The position numbers and the translations under genes are program-made. Shown here one piece after another: positions 44,420 through 53,290 of a stretch of DNA of 64,000 bases. Location: the NCBI GenBank assembly GCA_903951425.1, contig CAJBBX010000083.1, positions 53,394 through 117,393 on the forward strand, given 5' to 3'. The notes under the pieces were generated by a model that saw nothing but the letters and a program-made list of their open reading frames with translations, had not been told where the DNA came from and made no database searches. Origin of the DNA: an uncultured Chthonomonas sp. (GTDB lineage: Bacteria > Armatimonadota > Chthonomonadetes > Chthonomonadales > CAJBBX01). How positions within the stretch are numbered: position 1 is the stretch's first letter; every line of letters begins with the position of its first letter.

Positions 44420-46438
44420 TTGAGCGACACTTTGCGAAAGATGCGAACCACTGTCTTGCTGTGCCTATGCATGGGCGCTCTTGCGGCCCACGCGTTTGCG
44501 GCAGGCGAGGTCAAGGCCTGGGGCGATAACGCCTTCGGCGGCCTTGGCGACGGGTCCACCACGAACCGATCGACACCCGTGGCGACCTCAGGGCTTACCG
44601 ACGTGACCGCAGTTGCCGGCGGCGACGGCTTCAGCCTGGCCCTCCGGTACGACAGCACGGTCTGGGCTTGGGGATACAACGCCGACGGCGAGCTCGGCAT
44701 CGGCACCAACGTCGGCAAGCTGACGCCCGTGCAGATCCCGAGTCTCTCCAACGTCGTTGCCATCACGTCGTGCAACCACCATAGCCTGGCGCTAAAGTCC
44801 GATGGGACCGTCTGGGCTTGGGGCAAGAACACGTATGGACAGCTGGGCGACGGTACCACCACGGACCGCTGGGCGCCAGTGCAGGTGATCGGACTGACCA
44901 ACGTGCAGTCGATCGCCACCGGCGTCAACCACTCGCTGGCCAGCACGACCGGCGGCCTCGCCTACGCCTGGGGCCGCAACGAAGCCGGGCAGGTCGGCGA
45001 CGGCTCCACGACGAACCGCTGGAACGCCGTGCAGGTGGCGACCATCACCAATGTGAAGGCCGTCTCCTCCCATGGCAACCTCCACAGTCACGCGCTGCTG
45101 AACGACGGCACGGTCTGGTCCTGGGGCAACAACTTCAACGGCCAGCTGGGCATCGGGACCACATCCAACCAGTTGACCCCCGCGATGATCCCTTCGTTCA
45201 CCAACGTGAAGGCCATCGCCGGCGGGCACATCCACGGACTGGCCCTGAAGAACGACGGCACCGTCTACGGATGGGGCTACAACAACAACGGCAGCGTCGG
45301 CGACGGGACCACCACCAAGCGCCTCTCGCCGGTGCTCGTAGCGGGCATCAGCGGGATCGCCAAGATCGCCACCGGCTTCTACCAGTCGTTCGGCCTGAAG
45401 TCCGACGGCACGCTCTATGGCTGGGGCAAGAACTTCAACTGGCAGTTGGGCGACGGGACCTATGACGACCGCGTCAGTCCCATCGTGGTGCCGGGCCTCT
45501 CCGGCGTGGCCGACGTGGCGGGAGGCTGCGTCCACAGCCTGGCCTGCCTGACCAGCAGCAAGATCAACACGTCCACCTACGTGCCCGACCGCACCGGCGT
45601 CATCACCACCACCCTCGCGCTGAAGGGCTACCTGAAGCGGCTCTCCGACAACGCCTGGCTCTCGGGCAAGGCGCTGGCGTTCAAGGTGGCGGGCACTGAC
45701 GTCGGGTCGGCCAACACCAACGCCTCCGGCGAGGCTACCCTGAACTGGGTGATCACCGCAGGCGCCGCCAGCCGCACCATCCGCGCCGACTTCGCGGGCG
45801 ACGCCACCTACAACGCCTCGTTCGGCACGGGCACCCTGACGGCGCAGACGCTGGCCACCAAGATTTACGTCGTCGACCGTACGCAGAAGATCAAGCAGTA
45901 TGTCGTGCTGAAGGTCTACCTCTACACCCTGGCCAACGTGATCATCCCCGGCAAGCCCATCACCGTCAAGGTGGACGGCACGACCATTGGCACCAGCAAC
46001 ACCAACGCCTCCGGGTACGTGCAGTGGGGCTACACGGTGCCTGAGGGTGCGGGCGCCGGCCTGCGCACCACGAACGGCGCCTTCGCGGGCGACGCGGGCT
46101 ACCTGGCTTCGTCCAACAACGGCAAGCTCACCGTGACCAAGGGCGACCTGTACATCTGGCCCTACATCCGATCGGGCAAGCGTGGCACAAGCCACCCGCT
46201 GAAGGCCTACGTCCGCAGCCTGCCTGACTACGTGATCCAGCCCGGCAAGTCGATCACCTTCAAGGTGAACGGCTCCGCCATCGGCACCACTGCGGTGGCC
46301 GTCGACGGATGGGCCACCGTCAACTGGGCGATCCCGGCCCTGGAGCCCGTCGGCGCCCACACCGGGGCGGCTGAGTTCACGGGTGATGCGTGGTACTCGG
46401 CTGTTACCGCCACCACCTCGTTCAACGTCGTCCTGTAG
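44420..46438 (+). CDS. Secreted RCC1-propeller protein with three Ig-like repeats
   Basis: A 672-residue protein. A signal peptide (TTVLLCLCMGALAAHAFA) is followed by seven RCC1 repeats of the form V-W-A-W-G-x-N-x-x-G-Q-L-G-x-G-T (AWGDNAFGGLGDGS, AWGYNADGELGIGT, AWGKNTYGQLGDGT and others), enough for one seven-bladed propeller. Three Ig-like modules follow, each with an F-A-G-D-A-x-Y motif (DFAGDATYNASFGTG, AFAGDAGYLASSNNG, EFTGDAWYSAVTA). The same module type ends the two SBBP proteins at 53-60 kb. It is probably a surface adhesin or binding protein. The TTG at 44420 is chosen because AGGAGG lies 6 bases upstream; the ATG at 44441 lacks a ribosome site. Confidence 0.85.
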   Translation: MSDTLRKMRTTVLLCLCMGALAAHAFAAGEVKAWGDNAFGGLGDGSTTNRSTPVATSGLTDVTAVAGGDGFSLALRYDSTVWAWGYNADGELGIGTNVGKLTPVQIPSLSNVVAITSCNHHSLALKSDGTVWAWGKNTYGQLGDGTTTDRWAPVQVIGLTNVQSIATGVNHSLASTTGGLAYAWGRNEAGQVGDGSTTNRWNAVQVATITNVKAVSSHGNLHSHALLNDGTVWSWGNNFNGQLGIGTTSNQLTPAMIPSFTNVKAIAGGHIHGLALKNDGTVYGWGYNNNGSVGDGTTTKRLSPVLVAGISGIAKIATGFYQSFGLKSDGTLYGWGKNFNWQLGDGTYDDRVSPIVVPGLSGVADVAGGCVHSLACLTSSKINTSTYVPDRTGVITTTLALKGYLKRLSDNAWLSGKALAFKVAGTDVGSANTNASGEATLNWVITAGAASRTIRADFAGDATYNASFGTGTLTAQTLATKIYVVDRTQKIKQYVVLKVYLYTLANVIIPGKPITVKVDGTTIGTSNTNASGYVQWGYTVPEGAGAGLRTTNGAFAGDAGYLASSNNGKLTVTKGDLYIWPYIRSGKRGTSHPLKAYVRSLPDYVIQPGKSITFKVNGSAIGTTAVAVDGWATVNWAIPALEPVGAHTGAAEFTGDAWYSAVTATTSFNVVL

Positions 46439-46449
46439 ACCACGGAAAC

Positions 46450-46486
46450 GCCGCTCCCGGTTGGCCCTTAACCGACCGGGGGCGGC
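46450..46486. terminator. Bidirectional hairpin between RCC1 and sulfatase-like genes
   Basis: A 12-bp stem with one G-T pair (GCCGCTCCCGGT with ACCGGGGGCGGC) and a 13-base loop lies in the 68-bp gap between the two convergent genes, 12 bases after the RCC1 stop. Confidence 0.6.
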
Positions 46487-46506
46487 GCCCCCTCTGCCCC
46501 GCCGTT

Positions 46507-48111
46507 TTACCCTCCAGGCGGAGCCGGCATCTTGCCTGCTTGGAGCAGCCCCGTCACATCGGTCAGGCCGTAGGGCGCGTTGGCCGTGGAGTAGTAGCTC
46601 CGGTCCGGCAGCAACGGGTAGTGTGCGCCGAAGAGGCGCGTCAGCACCAGCCGGAACGTGTTGACGGGCGAGATCGACGGGTACAGGTACTTCCGCACAG
46701 CCTCGGGAGCCCGATAGGCGTTGAGTATTGAGTAGGGCTCCTGGACGTCGGTTAGCTCGAGGCTCTCCCAGTCGAGGTTCATCCGCGAGCCGTGGTCGCC
46801 CTGGAGGATGATCACAGGGGGCCTTTTCGACTGCCGGATGATCTGGTCGATAGCCTCCAGCGTGCGTTTGTTGATGTACCGTAGCTGGTCGATGTAGCCC
46901 TGGCGGTACTGCTCTCGCGACAGGCCTTGCAGCAGCCGTGATCCATCGTCGGCCGAGTAACCCCGGTCGGTCTTGACCTCCGAGCCGTCCGGCATGAAGG
47001 TGAACGGCGGGTGCGGCGCCATGATATGCGCGAAGACGAACTTGCGGTAGGGGAGCTTCGCCACGGATTCCAGGTGTTCGAATGCGGCCAGCACCATCGC
47101 GCGGTGCCGCTCGAAGCCGCCGACGCTCGTGCCGGGCGAGGCGTCCAGTGCGCTCAGTCCCAGCACCTGTCCCTCGAACGACGACACCCCCGTATCGCTG
47201 TCCAGCACGAGGTCGGCCGTTTCGACGCGGGACTGGCCGGCGCCCGTCCAGATGTAGATGTACTTCAGGCCTGCGGCGCGGAGCTCATCGGCGACGCGGC
47301 TTCGGTCGATCATGGCCCGTAGCGGCTCCATGTTCGTGCCGGTCCGCCCCATGCGCTTCGCCAGATCGTCCAGGTACTCCATGTTGACCGCGCTGGCCAG
47401 GCACAGTGGCGTCTGCTCGTAGTTGGCCCGGCTCTCCCGAGTGATGGTGAAGCCGCGCTTCTCCAGTTCCCGCAGGAAGGGCTCGTTGTCATAGCCGTAG
47501 TAGGCGCGCAGGGCGTCGGCACGACCGTAGGCGTCCAGCACGATGTAGTAGACGTCGGGCTTGACGGCGGCCACAGCTGAGGGAATGGGCCGTACGCGCC
47601 CCATGGGAACCGTGGGGATCGTCCGTGCGTGCTGAGGCGGCCTCGGTGGCGCCGGTCGCGCTCCGGCGCCGATGGCCCAGCACGAGGGTGCCACAAGCGC
47701 GATCGAGGCCAGGTTCAGGGCCGACGTCAGCGTCGCCATGGACCCTTTGCGCCGCCAGGCCCAGACCGCCAGCGTAGCCATCGCCAGGACAAAGAGCGGG
47801 GCCAGCCAGCTGTGCATTGCCGCGGGAGCGAGGTTGCGCGCGTGGCCGTAAGAGAAGAACGCCAGCGCCGCGCCCGAGGCCACCAGCCCGCCTTTGTGGC
47901 CGCTGCGGGTGAGCAGCCCCACGATCAGCCAGACGGCGCAGGTGGCCGCAAGGGCCAGGGCCAGCGGGCGGATGATCTCGGCCGGGGTGATCTGGCCGAG
48001 GTTTCCGGCGTAGAGCGCCAGGATCGGATAGGCCGCGATGATGGCGGGGTGGATGATCCAGCTTCGGCGACCGCCATGGCTCGGGCCGTCGTCGCGTGGT
48101 TCTGACGACAT
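46507..48111 (-). CDS. Membrane sulfatase/phosphoglycerol-transferase-like protein
   Basis: A 534-residue protein. About five hydrophobic helices in the first ~155 residues (AIIAAYPILALYAGNLG to LASIALVAPSCW) anchor it. The rest is an alkaline-phosphatase-superfamily domain facing outward: DVYYIVLDAYGRAD gives the first metal site, FVFAHIMAPHPPF the second and VIILQGDHGSR the third. The layout resembles LTA synthase and EptA-type transferases that decorate envelope polymers with phospho-groups. The nucleophile Thr or Ser cannot be assigned with confidence. AGGAGG precedes the ATG. It is the last of three coupled genes with a methyltransferase and a YIDPGSG membrane protein, a grouping that points to envelope polysaccharide modification. 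Confidence 0.75.
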   Translation of the reverse strand: MSSEPRDDGPSHGGRRSWIIHPAIIAAYPILALYAGNLGQITPAEIIRPLALALAATCAVWLIVGLLTRSGHKGGLVASGAALAFFSYGHARNLAPAAMHSWLAPLFVLAMATLAVWAWRRKGSMATLTSALNLASIALVAPSCWAIGAGARPAPPRPPQHARTIPTVPMGRVRPIPSAVAAVKPDVYYIVLDAYGRADALRAYYGYDNEPFLRELEKRGFTITRESRANYEQTPLCLASAVNMEYLDDLAKRMGRTGTNMEPLRAMIDRSRVADELRAAGLKYIYIWTGAGQSRVETADLVLDSDTGVSSFEGQVLGLSALDASPGTSVGGFERHRAMVLAAFEHLESVAKLPYRKFVFAHIMAPHPPFTFMPDGSEVKTDRGYSADDGSRLLQGLSREQYRQGYIDQLRYINKRTLEAIDQIIRQSKRPPVIILQGDHGSRMNLDWESLELTDVQEPYSILNAYRAPEAVRKYLYPSISPVNTFRLVLTRLFGAHYPLLPDRSYYSTANAPYGLTDVTGLLQAGKMPAPPGG

Positions 48112-48128
48112 GCCGGCGCCTCCTGTTT

Positions 48129-49562
48129 CTAGTTTAAGTACGGCGCGGGGCCGCTGTCCTCGAGGTGCGCCGCCATGGGCCTGGCCCGCAGCAGGAACAG
48201 CGACCGCTGGGAGCCCGCCACATCGGCCACGCGCACGGTCTCGAAGTGGGGAGCGAGGGCCGCCTCGAAGCCCTCCCGCGTGTATCCATCGAAGACGTCA
48301 GGCCGGCTGGCGAGCAGACGCTGCACCTGCGAGTCGGACTTCGGCACGAACTCGATGATGAGCCACTTGCCTGCGGCCTGCAGGAACCGCGCCACCGCCG
48401 GCAGGGGCACGTTGTTGCCGATCGCCAGGTGATGTACCAGCGCCAGGGCCAGCACGACGTCGGCGGGTCCGCGCTGCAACAGCGAGCGCCGCTCCGCGGA
48501 CGCCCAGCCGAGGCCGGGACTGGGGCTGGTGAGGTCCTGCAGCAGCGGCAGGATGCGTGTGGCGCCGGACTTGCGGCACTCCAGGTAGTTGCGCTCCACG
48601 GCCGCGGGGTCCACGTCCCAGGCCACCACGTCGGCGCCGCGCTCGGCGGCCACGCGGCTGAAGGCGCCGGTATTGGCCCCCAGGTCCCATACCCCGCGGG
48701 GCGCGGGCGACACGGCGTCCAGCATCTCGCCCACCAGCCGCCGCTTGCTCTCCATGGCCGCATCGGTGTAGTTCGTGTGGCCGTAGTAGTCCGCCCACTC
48801 GGTGCCCTCGGGTTGCCAGTTGAGCTTGCGGATCGTTCCCTCGAGGCTGTCTAGCAGGCCCAGGATGGCTGTCCGGCTGACGGTCCGCCCCGCGGCGTGC
48901 CGCTGCGCCTCGCCGTCGCCGCACCGCTTCTGTGCGCCGCCGTGGAGGTGGATGTGCGCCAGCAGGCCCGGGTTGAGCTTGCTGGAGCCCGGCAGGAGCC
49001 GCGCCGCCAGATCGAGCGGGATGCCGTCGACGTAGAGGCGCAGCAACTGCCCCTGACGGATATCGACCCGGCTCATCAGGGCCAGCGGAGCCAGGAAGTG
49101 TCGGCAGAACTGGCCGTAGGCCGCCCATGGCGCGCCCTCTTCGTACCGCTCGAACGAGAGCGTGTCGATGAAGACGGGCCGGCCGGCCACGAACTGCACG
49201 TTGTATGCGCTGGCATCCTTCAGGCCGAGGCCGAGGCCCAGGGCTGTTTTCTGGATCCGCAGCGTGGCCAGGGCGGCGTCCTTCAACTGGCTGAAGCACC
49301 ACTCATACGGGTAGGAGATGAACGGCACAGGCTCGGGCCGCAGGACGCGGTAGGCCCCCGGCGAGACCGCCGCCGCGGCGTCTACCTCGCTGTGCCGCAC
49401 CAGCAGTCCGGCGTCCGCGAGGCTATCGTAGAGCCCGGATCCCAGGAGCAGGTCGTAGTCCCGGCTATAGCGGGGCTGCACCTGTCGGTACAGCACGCCG
49501 TCGCGCCGGAAGACGAACCCGCAGGGGTCCCTGAAGGATGCCGGGTCGACGCTCACGCTCAT
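48129..49562 (-). CDS. Class I SAM-dependent methyltransferase (NoeA-like)
   Basis: A 477-residue protein. The N-terminal ~250 residues (DPCGFVFRRDGVLYRQV, LKDASAYNVQFVAGRPVFID) belong to a family that resembles nodulation methyltransferase NoeA. The C-terminal Rossmann fold has GVWDLGANTGAFSRVAAE (AdoMet motif I), VVAWDVDPAAVERN (motif II) and DVVLALALVHHLAI. NoeA-type enzymes methylate sugar residues of extracellular oligosaccharides. The ATG at 49562 overlaps the stop of the upstream small membrane-protein gene (ATGA), and the sulfatase-like gene follows 17 bases after its stop. The predicted role is methylation of the same envelope glycan; the substrate is unproven. Confidence 0.8.
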   Translation of the reverse strand: MSVSVDPASFRDPCGFVFRRDGVLYRQVQPRYSRDYDLLLGSGLYDSLADAGLLVRHSEVDAAAAVSPGAYRVLRPEPVPFISYPYEWCFSQLKDAALATLRIQKTALGLGLGLKDASAYNVQFVAGRPVFIDTLSFERYEEGAPWAAYGQFCRHFLAPLALMSRVDIRQGQLLRLYVDGIPLDLAARLLPGSSKLNPGLLAHIHLHGGAQKRCGDGEAQRHAAGRTVSRTAILGLLDSLEGTIRKLNWQPEGTEWADYYGHTNYTDAAMESKRRLVGEMLDAVSPAPRGVWDLGANTGAFSRVAAERGADVVAWDVDPAAVERNYLECRKSGATRILPLLQDLTSPSPGLGWASAERRSLLQRGPADVVLALALVHHLAIGNNVPLPAVARFLQAAGKWLIIEFVPKSDSQVQRLLASRPDVFDGYTREGFEAALAPHFETVRVADVAGSQRSLFLLRARPMAAHLEDSGPAPYLN

Positions 49563-49774
49563 CCCTGGTTGTGCTTCTTCCCATGGCTGTGCGCTGCGAT
49601 CATTACCGCTGTGCGCTCTCGCAGGCGGTGCCACTGGGTCTTGAGAGTGAAGAGGGCGGCAAGAATCCCCGCGAGGCCGATCTGCAGCATGTAGCTTCCG
49701 CTACCCGGATCGATGTACGCGTGGGCTGGGGCGCTGCTAATGATGAGCAGACCAATGACAAACGCGATAGGCAT
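49559..49774 (-). CDS. YIDPGSG-type small membrane protein
   Basis: About 71 residues: a signal-like helix (FVIGLLIISSAPAHA), then YIDPGSGSYMLQ, a hydrophobic helix (IGLAGILAALFTL) and a basic C-terminus. The Y-I-D-P-G-(T/S)-G-S motif followed by one membrane helix defines a conserved family that recurs beside LTA-synthase-like and methyltransferase genes in several phyla, with unknown function. The ATG at 49774 is preferred because AGGGA lies 11 bases upstream; the ATG at 49786 is immediately after it and has no spacing. Its stop overlaps the methyltransferase start, so it is the first gene of the three-gene operon. Confidence 0.75.
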   Translation of the reverse strand: MPIAFVIGLLIISSAPAHAYIDPGSGSYMLQIGLAGILAALFTLKTQWHRLRERTAVMIAAHSHGKKHNQG

Positions 49775-50033
49775 GGTAGTACACATCCCTTCATTGGGTT
49801 GGCCGTTACCGGATGGAGATCCGATCGTGCCGCGTATCTCACAGACGGCAGTTCACCGGTCCGGGAACACCACGCGCCGGCTGCCTGTGCTTGGATAACC
49901 CTGAGTTCCGGTGGCAGGTTTCCAGTTGGCCGGACCGGTCGTCTGTTCACTTGAGGGCTGCAATGGCCTGCCATACTGAGTCGGGCGCCGGTTCTGCCGC
50001 CGCCCTACTTCCGCGCACCCAAGGGAGGTCACG

Positions 50034-51530
50034 TTGACGGCAACCCGCACTTTGTTCGCGGCCGCCCTGGCCCTTGTTGTCGCCGCCGCCCCGGCCTGCG
50101 CCGCGCCGTACCCGGCCGATCCCGTCGCCGCGGCGCTCAAGGCCGCCGGCAGGAACCGCGCCCAGATCCAACGCGTCCTCGCGCACTACGCCGCCGACGC
50201 GCAGAAGCTCGAGGCCGCCCGCAGCCTCCTCTCCAGCATGATCGGCAAGGCGTACAAGGTCGTGACCCAGGTGGACGCCCGCGGCCGCAAGGTCGACTTC
50301 GACTGCCTCCGCTACCCCAACCTCGAGGCGGCAATGCAGGCCTACGAGGCGCTGGAGAAGCAGCACGGCGCCCTGAGCGACCGCCCCACGCCGACGTTTG
50401 ACCTGGCAACGCTGAAGGCCGACTTCCTCATCGACCACATCGACCGAGCCTTCGCGGCATGGAAGACGCTGCCCTGGGCCCGCGAGGTGACCTGGGAGAC
50501 CTTCCGCGACTACGTGCTGCCCTACCGAGCCGGCAAGGAGCCCGCCGAGGCCTGGCGCGGCGAGCTGATGGCCCGCTATGCCGACCTGCCCGGCAAGATG
50601 AAGGACCCCGCCGACCTGCGCGAGGCCGCGGGCCTCATCAACGGCGACCTGGGCGGCTGGGTGGGCTTCTGGGACCTCTACTACATGCATCCCACCGAGC
50701 AGGGCTTCTCCGAGATGAAGCTGAGCCGCAAGGGCCGGTGCGGCGACCTGAGCAACCTGGCCATGTTCGCCCTCCGCGCCAACGGCATCCCCTGCGCCAC
50801 GGACTACACGCCCTACTGGGCCGACGCAGGCAACAACCACGCCTGGCCCGTGACGCTGGATGCCCAGGGGCGCGGCCACGACAGCGTGGGCAAGGCAGCC
50901 AAGATCTACCGCAAGACCTTCGCCAACCACGCCGAGAACCTCTGCTACCAGCGCGGCGCCGCAGAGATCATCCCGGCCTGGCTGGACCGTCCAGACTATG
51001 TCGACGTCACCGCGCAGTACCTGCCCACCACCGACGTGACGCTGGCCCTCAGCGGCCCGCAGGCCCAAGCCGCCCACGCCTACCTCTGCGTTTTCAACGA
51101 CGGCGAGTGGCGGCCGATCCAGTGGGGCGCGGCGCAGCAGGGGCGGGTCACCTTCGCTGCCATGGGCCGGAACATCGCCTACCTGCCGGCCACGTTCGGC
51201 AAGGCAGGTGTGCAGTCCGCGGGCCCGCCCTTCATCCTCACGCCGGAGGGACAGGTTCGCCCGCTGCCGGCCTCTGCCGCGTTGCCGTCGGCCATCACCG
51301 TCGCCGCCACCGGTCGGGGAGCCGAGGGCTACCGGCTGACCACGGGCAAGGCATACGAGCTCTTCGTCTACGAGGCAGGCTGGCGTTCGCTGGGCAAGCA
51401 GACCGCCGAAGGCAAGCCGCTCACCTTCGCCGGCGCCCCCTCCGGCGGCCTCTACTGGCTGGTGGAGGAGGGCTCCCGGCGCGAGGAGCGCATCTTCACG
51501 GTGGAGGCCGGCAAGCAGGTCTGGTGGTAG
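50034..51530 (+). CDS. Secreted transglutaminase-like protease or hydrolase
   Basis: A 498-residue protein with a signal peptide (LFAAALALVVAAAPACA). The core SRKGRCGDLSNLAMFALRAN carries the catalytic cysteine (about residue 236) of a transglutaminase-like domain; GNNHAWPV supplies the histidine about 33 residues later and DAQGRGHD a possible aspartate. In bacteria such secreted domains are mostly peptidases or amidases. The C-terminal ~200 residues form beta-rich accessory domains. The TTG start at 50034 is supported by GGGAGG 5 bases upstream and by the signal peptide. It is divergent from the envelope operon and followed 87 bases later by another secreted gene. Confidence 0.8.
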   Translation: MTATRTLFAAALALVVAAAPACAAPYPADPVAAALKAAGRNRAQIQRVLAHYAADAQKLEAARSLLSSMIGKAYKVVTQVDARGRKVDFDCLRYPNLEAAMQAYEALEKQHGALSDRPTPTFDLATLKADFLIDHIDRAFAAWKTLPWAREVTWETFRDYVLPYRAGKEPAEAWRGELMARYADLPGKMKDPADLREAAGLINGDLGGWVGFWDLYYMHPTEQGFSEMKLSRKGRCGDLSNLAMFALRANGIPCATDYTPYWADAGNNHAWPVTLDAQGRGHDSVGKAAKIYRKTFANHAENLCYQRGAAEIIPAWLDRPDYVDVTAQYLPTTDVTLALSGPQAQAAHAYLCVFNDGEWRPIQWGAAQQGRVTFAAMGRNIAYLPATFGKAGVQSAGPPFILTPEGQVRPLPASAALPSAITVAATGRGAEGYRLTTGKAYELFVYEAGWRSLGKQTAEGKPLTFAGAPSGGLYWLVEEGSRREERIFTVEAGKQVWW

Positions 51531-51555
51531 GTGCGGCTGTCAACGGCGTCAGGCC

Positions 51556-51591
51556 TTTGACGCTGTTGACCGTGCTGACCGTGCTGTCGGT
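51556..51591 (+). repeat. 9-bp tandem repeat
   Basis: Four 9-bp units: TTTGACGCT, GTTGACCGT, GCTGACCGT and GCTGTCGGT. Three similar units (GCTGACCGT, GTTGAGGTT, GTTGATTGT) lie at 56560-56586. The repeat sits in the 87-bp gap between two co-oriented secreted-protein genes. Confidence 0.6.
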
Positions 51592-51617
51592 GTGACGGCG
51601 GAGAACTGGAGGCGCGC

Positions 51618-53207
51618 TTGCTGAGCATCCTGCCGGCCCTCGTCATGGCCCTGGCCCCGCCTGCTTCGCCGGGCTTCACCGTGGGCATCGAAATGCCCTC
51701 GCAGGTCCCTGTGCCGCTACCAGTGGAGCGGGCGCTGAAGGACATGGGCATCGGCTACGCGGGCTTCTATGTGGCCAACACGCCCGCATGGGAGCCGCCC
51801 GAGGCCGGCACGACCGAGGCCATGGTGGCCCTCTGCCGCCGCCTCGGCCTCAAGTTCACGCTCGACTGCCACCACCGCGACCCCTCGGCCGCGAGCATCC
51901 GGACCGCCGCCGCCGAGCCGGGCTTCCTGGGGGTGAAGATTGACGAGCTGACGCACGTCCGCCTCCTCTACCCCGAGTTCGCGCCGCCGGAGCGCGCCGC
52001 CATGCTGGCCGACCCGGCCACGTTCACGAGCCTGGAGCAGGCCAGTGCCGCCGCCGAGGCGGGCCTGGGCGCCCTGCGGACCAAGCTCAACGCGGTGGGC
52101 GCGCCCTCGGTCATCTCCGCCGAGGTCTGGCCTTCGCTGCTCCACGCCGCCGCGCGGGTGGGGATGACGCCCTGCCCCAAGGTCTGCAAGGAGTTCTACT
52201 CGCCCGTCAGTCTGGCTGTCGGCATGGGCGCCGCCCTGCAGTACGGCCGTCCGCTCTGGGTCGATGTGGATATGTGGTACTTCGCCCTGGTGCCGGGCCA
52301 CCCCGCCGACGAGGTCCGCGCCAACCTGCAGCTGGCCTACTGGATGGGCGCCGACCTGGCCTACCTCGAGGGGAGCGGTTACAACCTGATACCCGCCGGC
52401 AAGCAGGGCATCCCCTTCTCCCTGATGACCCAGGTCGACGCCGAACGCTACCAGCTGACCCCGCACGGCGAGATGCTGAAGGAGTTCTGCACGAAGTACC
52501 TGCCCGCCAACCCGCGGCCCTACACCTTCCGCGACGTGCGGCCCACCATGGCGATCATCCGGTTTGACGACACCGACGTGGGCCAGAAGTCATGGGGCGC
52601 CGACCGGCTCTACGGCACGACGCGCCTGAAGCCCGACAGCGACACCGCCGCCTGGCTGGGCCTCTGGAACGTGCTGACCCACGGCCGCACCGGCGCCGAC
52701 GGCATCGCCTACTTCAAGGCCTCGATCAAGCACACCGGCGATGATCAGCGCTACCACCAGTCCGTGACGCCCTCCTACCTGACGGAGCCCGCCAGCGCCG
52801 AGCACCGCTTCTTCGTGCCGCTGAACGGCGCCGTGGTGTTCGACGAGAGGGTGGAGTACGATCGGCTGCGCGGTATCCCGTTGCTCTTCCTCACGGGCAA
52901 GTCGGTGAGCCCCGCCACGCTGGCTGCCATCCGGCGATGCGTCAGCGAAGGCGCGCTCTGCGTGGCCTGGGCGCCCCTTGCGCGCTCCAGCGGTCTTACG
53001 CCGCCCGCCGGTCACAGCGCTGTTCGCCGCCTGGGCAAGGGCCGCCTGATCCTCACCGACGACTTCCAGAGCCCCGCGACCGTGACGCACTACCGCCGCT
53101 TCCTGGGCAAGCCCGACGAGATACGCTACACCTTCGGAGCGCGGAGCGTCGCCCTGAAGCGCGTGACCGACAACACCGTGGATGTGCGCGTGAGCCCCGC
53201 GCGGTGA
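51618..53207 (+). CDS. Secreted TIM-barrel-like protein of unknown function
   Basis: A 529-residue protein with a weak signal peptide (LSILPALVMALAPPASPG). The first half reads as alternating strands and helices of a barrel (GIGYAGFYVANTP, LGLKFTLDCHHRDP, FLGVKIDEL, VISAEVWPSLLHAAARVGM, LWVDVDMWYF, ADLAYLEGSG), with Asp/Glu at strand ends as in glycosidases. The second half could be a glutamine-amidotransferase-like or beta domain (GIPLLFLTGKSVSP, GALCVAWAPLARSS), common in GH42-like enzymes. No family can be named. The TTG at 51618 is supported by GGAGG 5 bases upstream. A bidirectional hairpin follows its stop. Confidence 0.5.
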   Translation: MLSILPALVMALAPPASPGFTVGIEMPSQVPVPLPVERALKDMGIGYAGFYVANTPAWEPPEAGTTEAMVALCRRLGLKFTLDCHHRDPSAASIRTAAAEPGFLGVKIDELTHVRLLYPEFAPPERAAMLADPATFTSLEQASAAAEAGLGALRTKLNAVGAPSVISAEVWPSLLHAAARVGMTPCPKVCKEFYSPVSLAVGMGAALQYGRPLWVDVDMWYFALVPGHPADEVRANLQLAYWMGADLAYLEGSGYNLIPAGKQGIPFSLMTQVDAERYQLTPHGEMLKEFCTKYLPANPRPYTFRDVRPTMAIIRFDDTDVGQKSWGADRLYGTTRLKPDSDTAAWLGLWNVLTHGRTGADGIAYFKASIKHTGDDQRYHQSVTPSYLTEPASAEHRFFVPLNGAVVFDERVEYDRLRGIPLLFLTGKSVSPATLAAIRRCVSEGALCVAWAPLARSSGLTPPAGHSAVRRLGKGRLILTDDFQSPATVTHYRRFLGKPDEIRYTFGARSVALKRVTDNTVDVRVSPAR

Positions 53208-53226
53208 TGTGCGGATCGATGCAAAG

Positions 53227-53266
53227 CCCAGCGCCCCCGGAAGCCGAAGCCTCCGGGGGCGCTGGG
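53227..53266. terminator. Strong bidirectional hairpin
   Basis: A perfect 15-bp stem (CCCAGCGCCCCCGGA with TCCGGGGGCGCTGGG) and a 10-base loop lie between the convergent ends at 53207 and 53291. A near-copy lies at the same place after the second SBBP gene. Confidence 0.75.
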
Positions 53267-53290
53267 TGCGTCTCAGGCTGGAGCGCCGGG

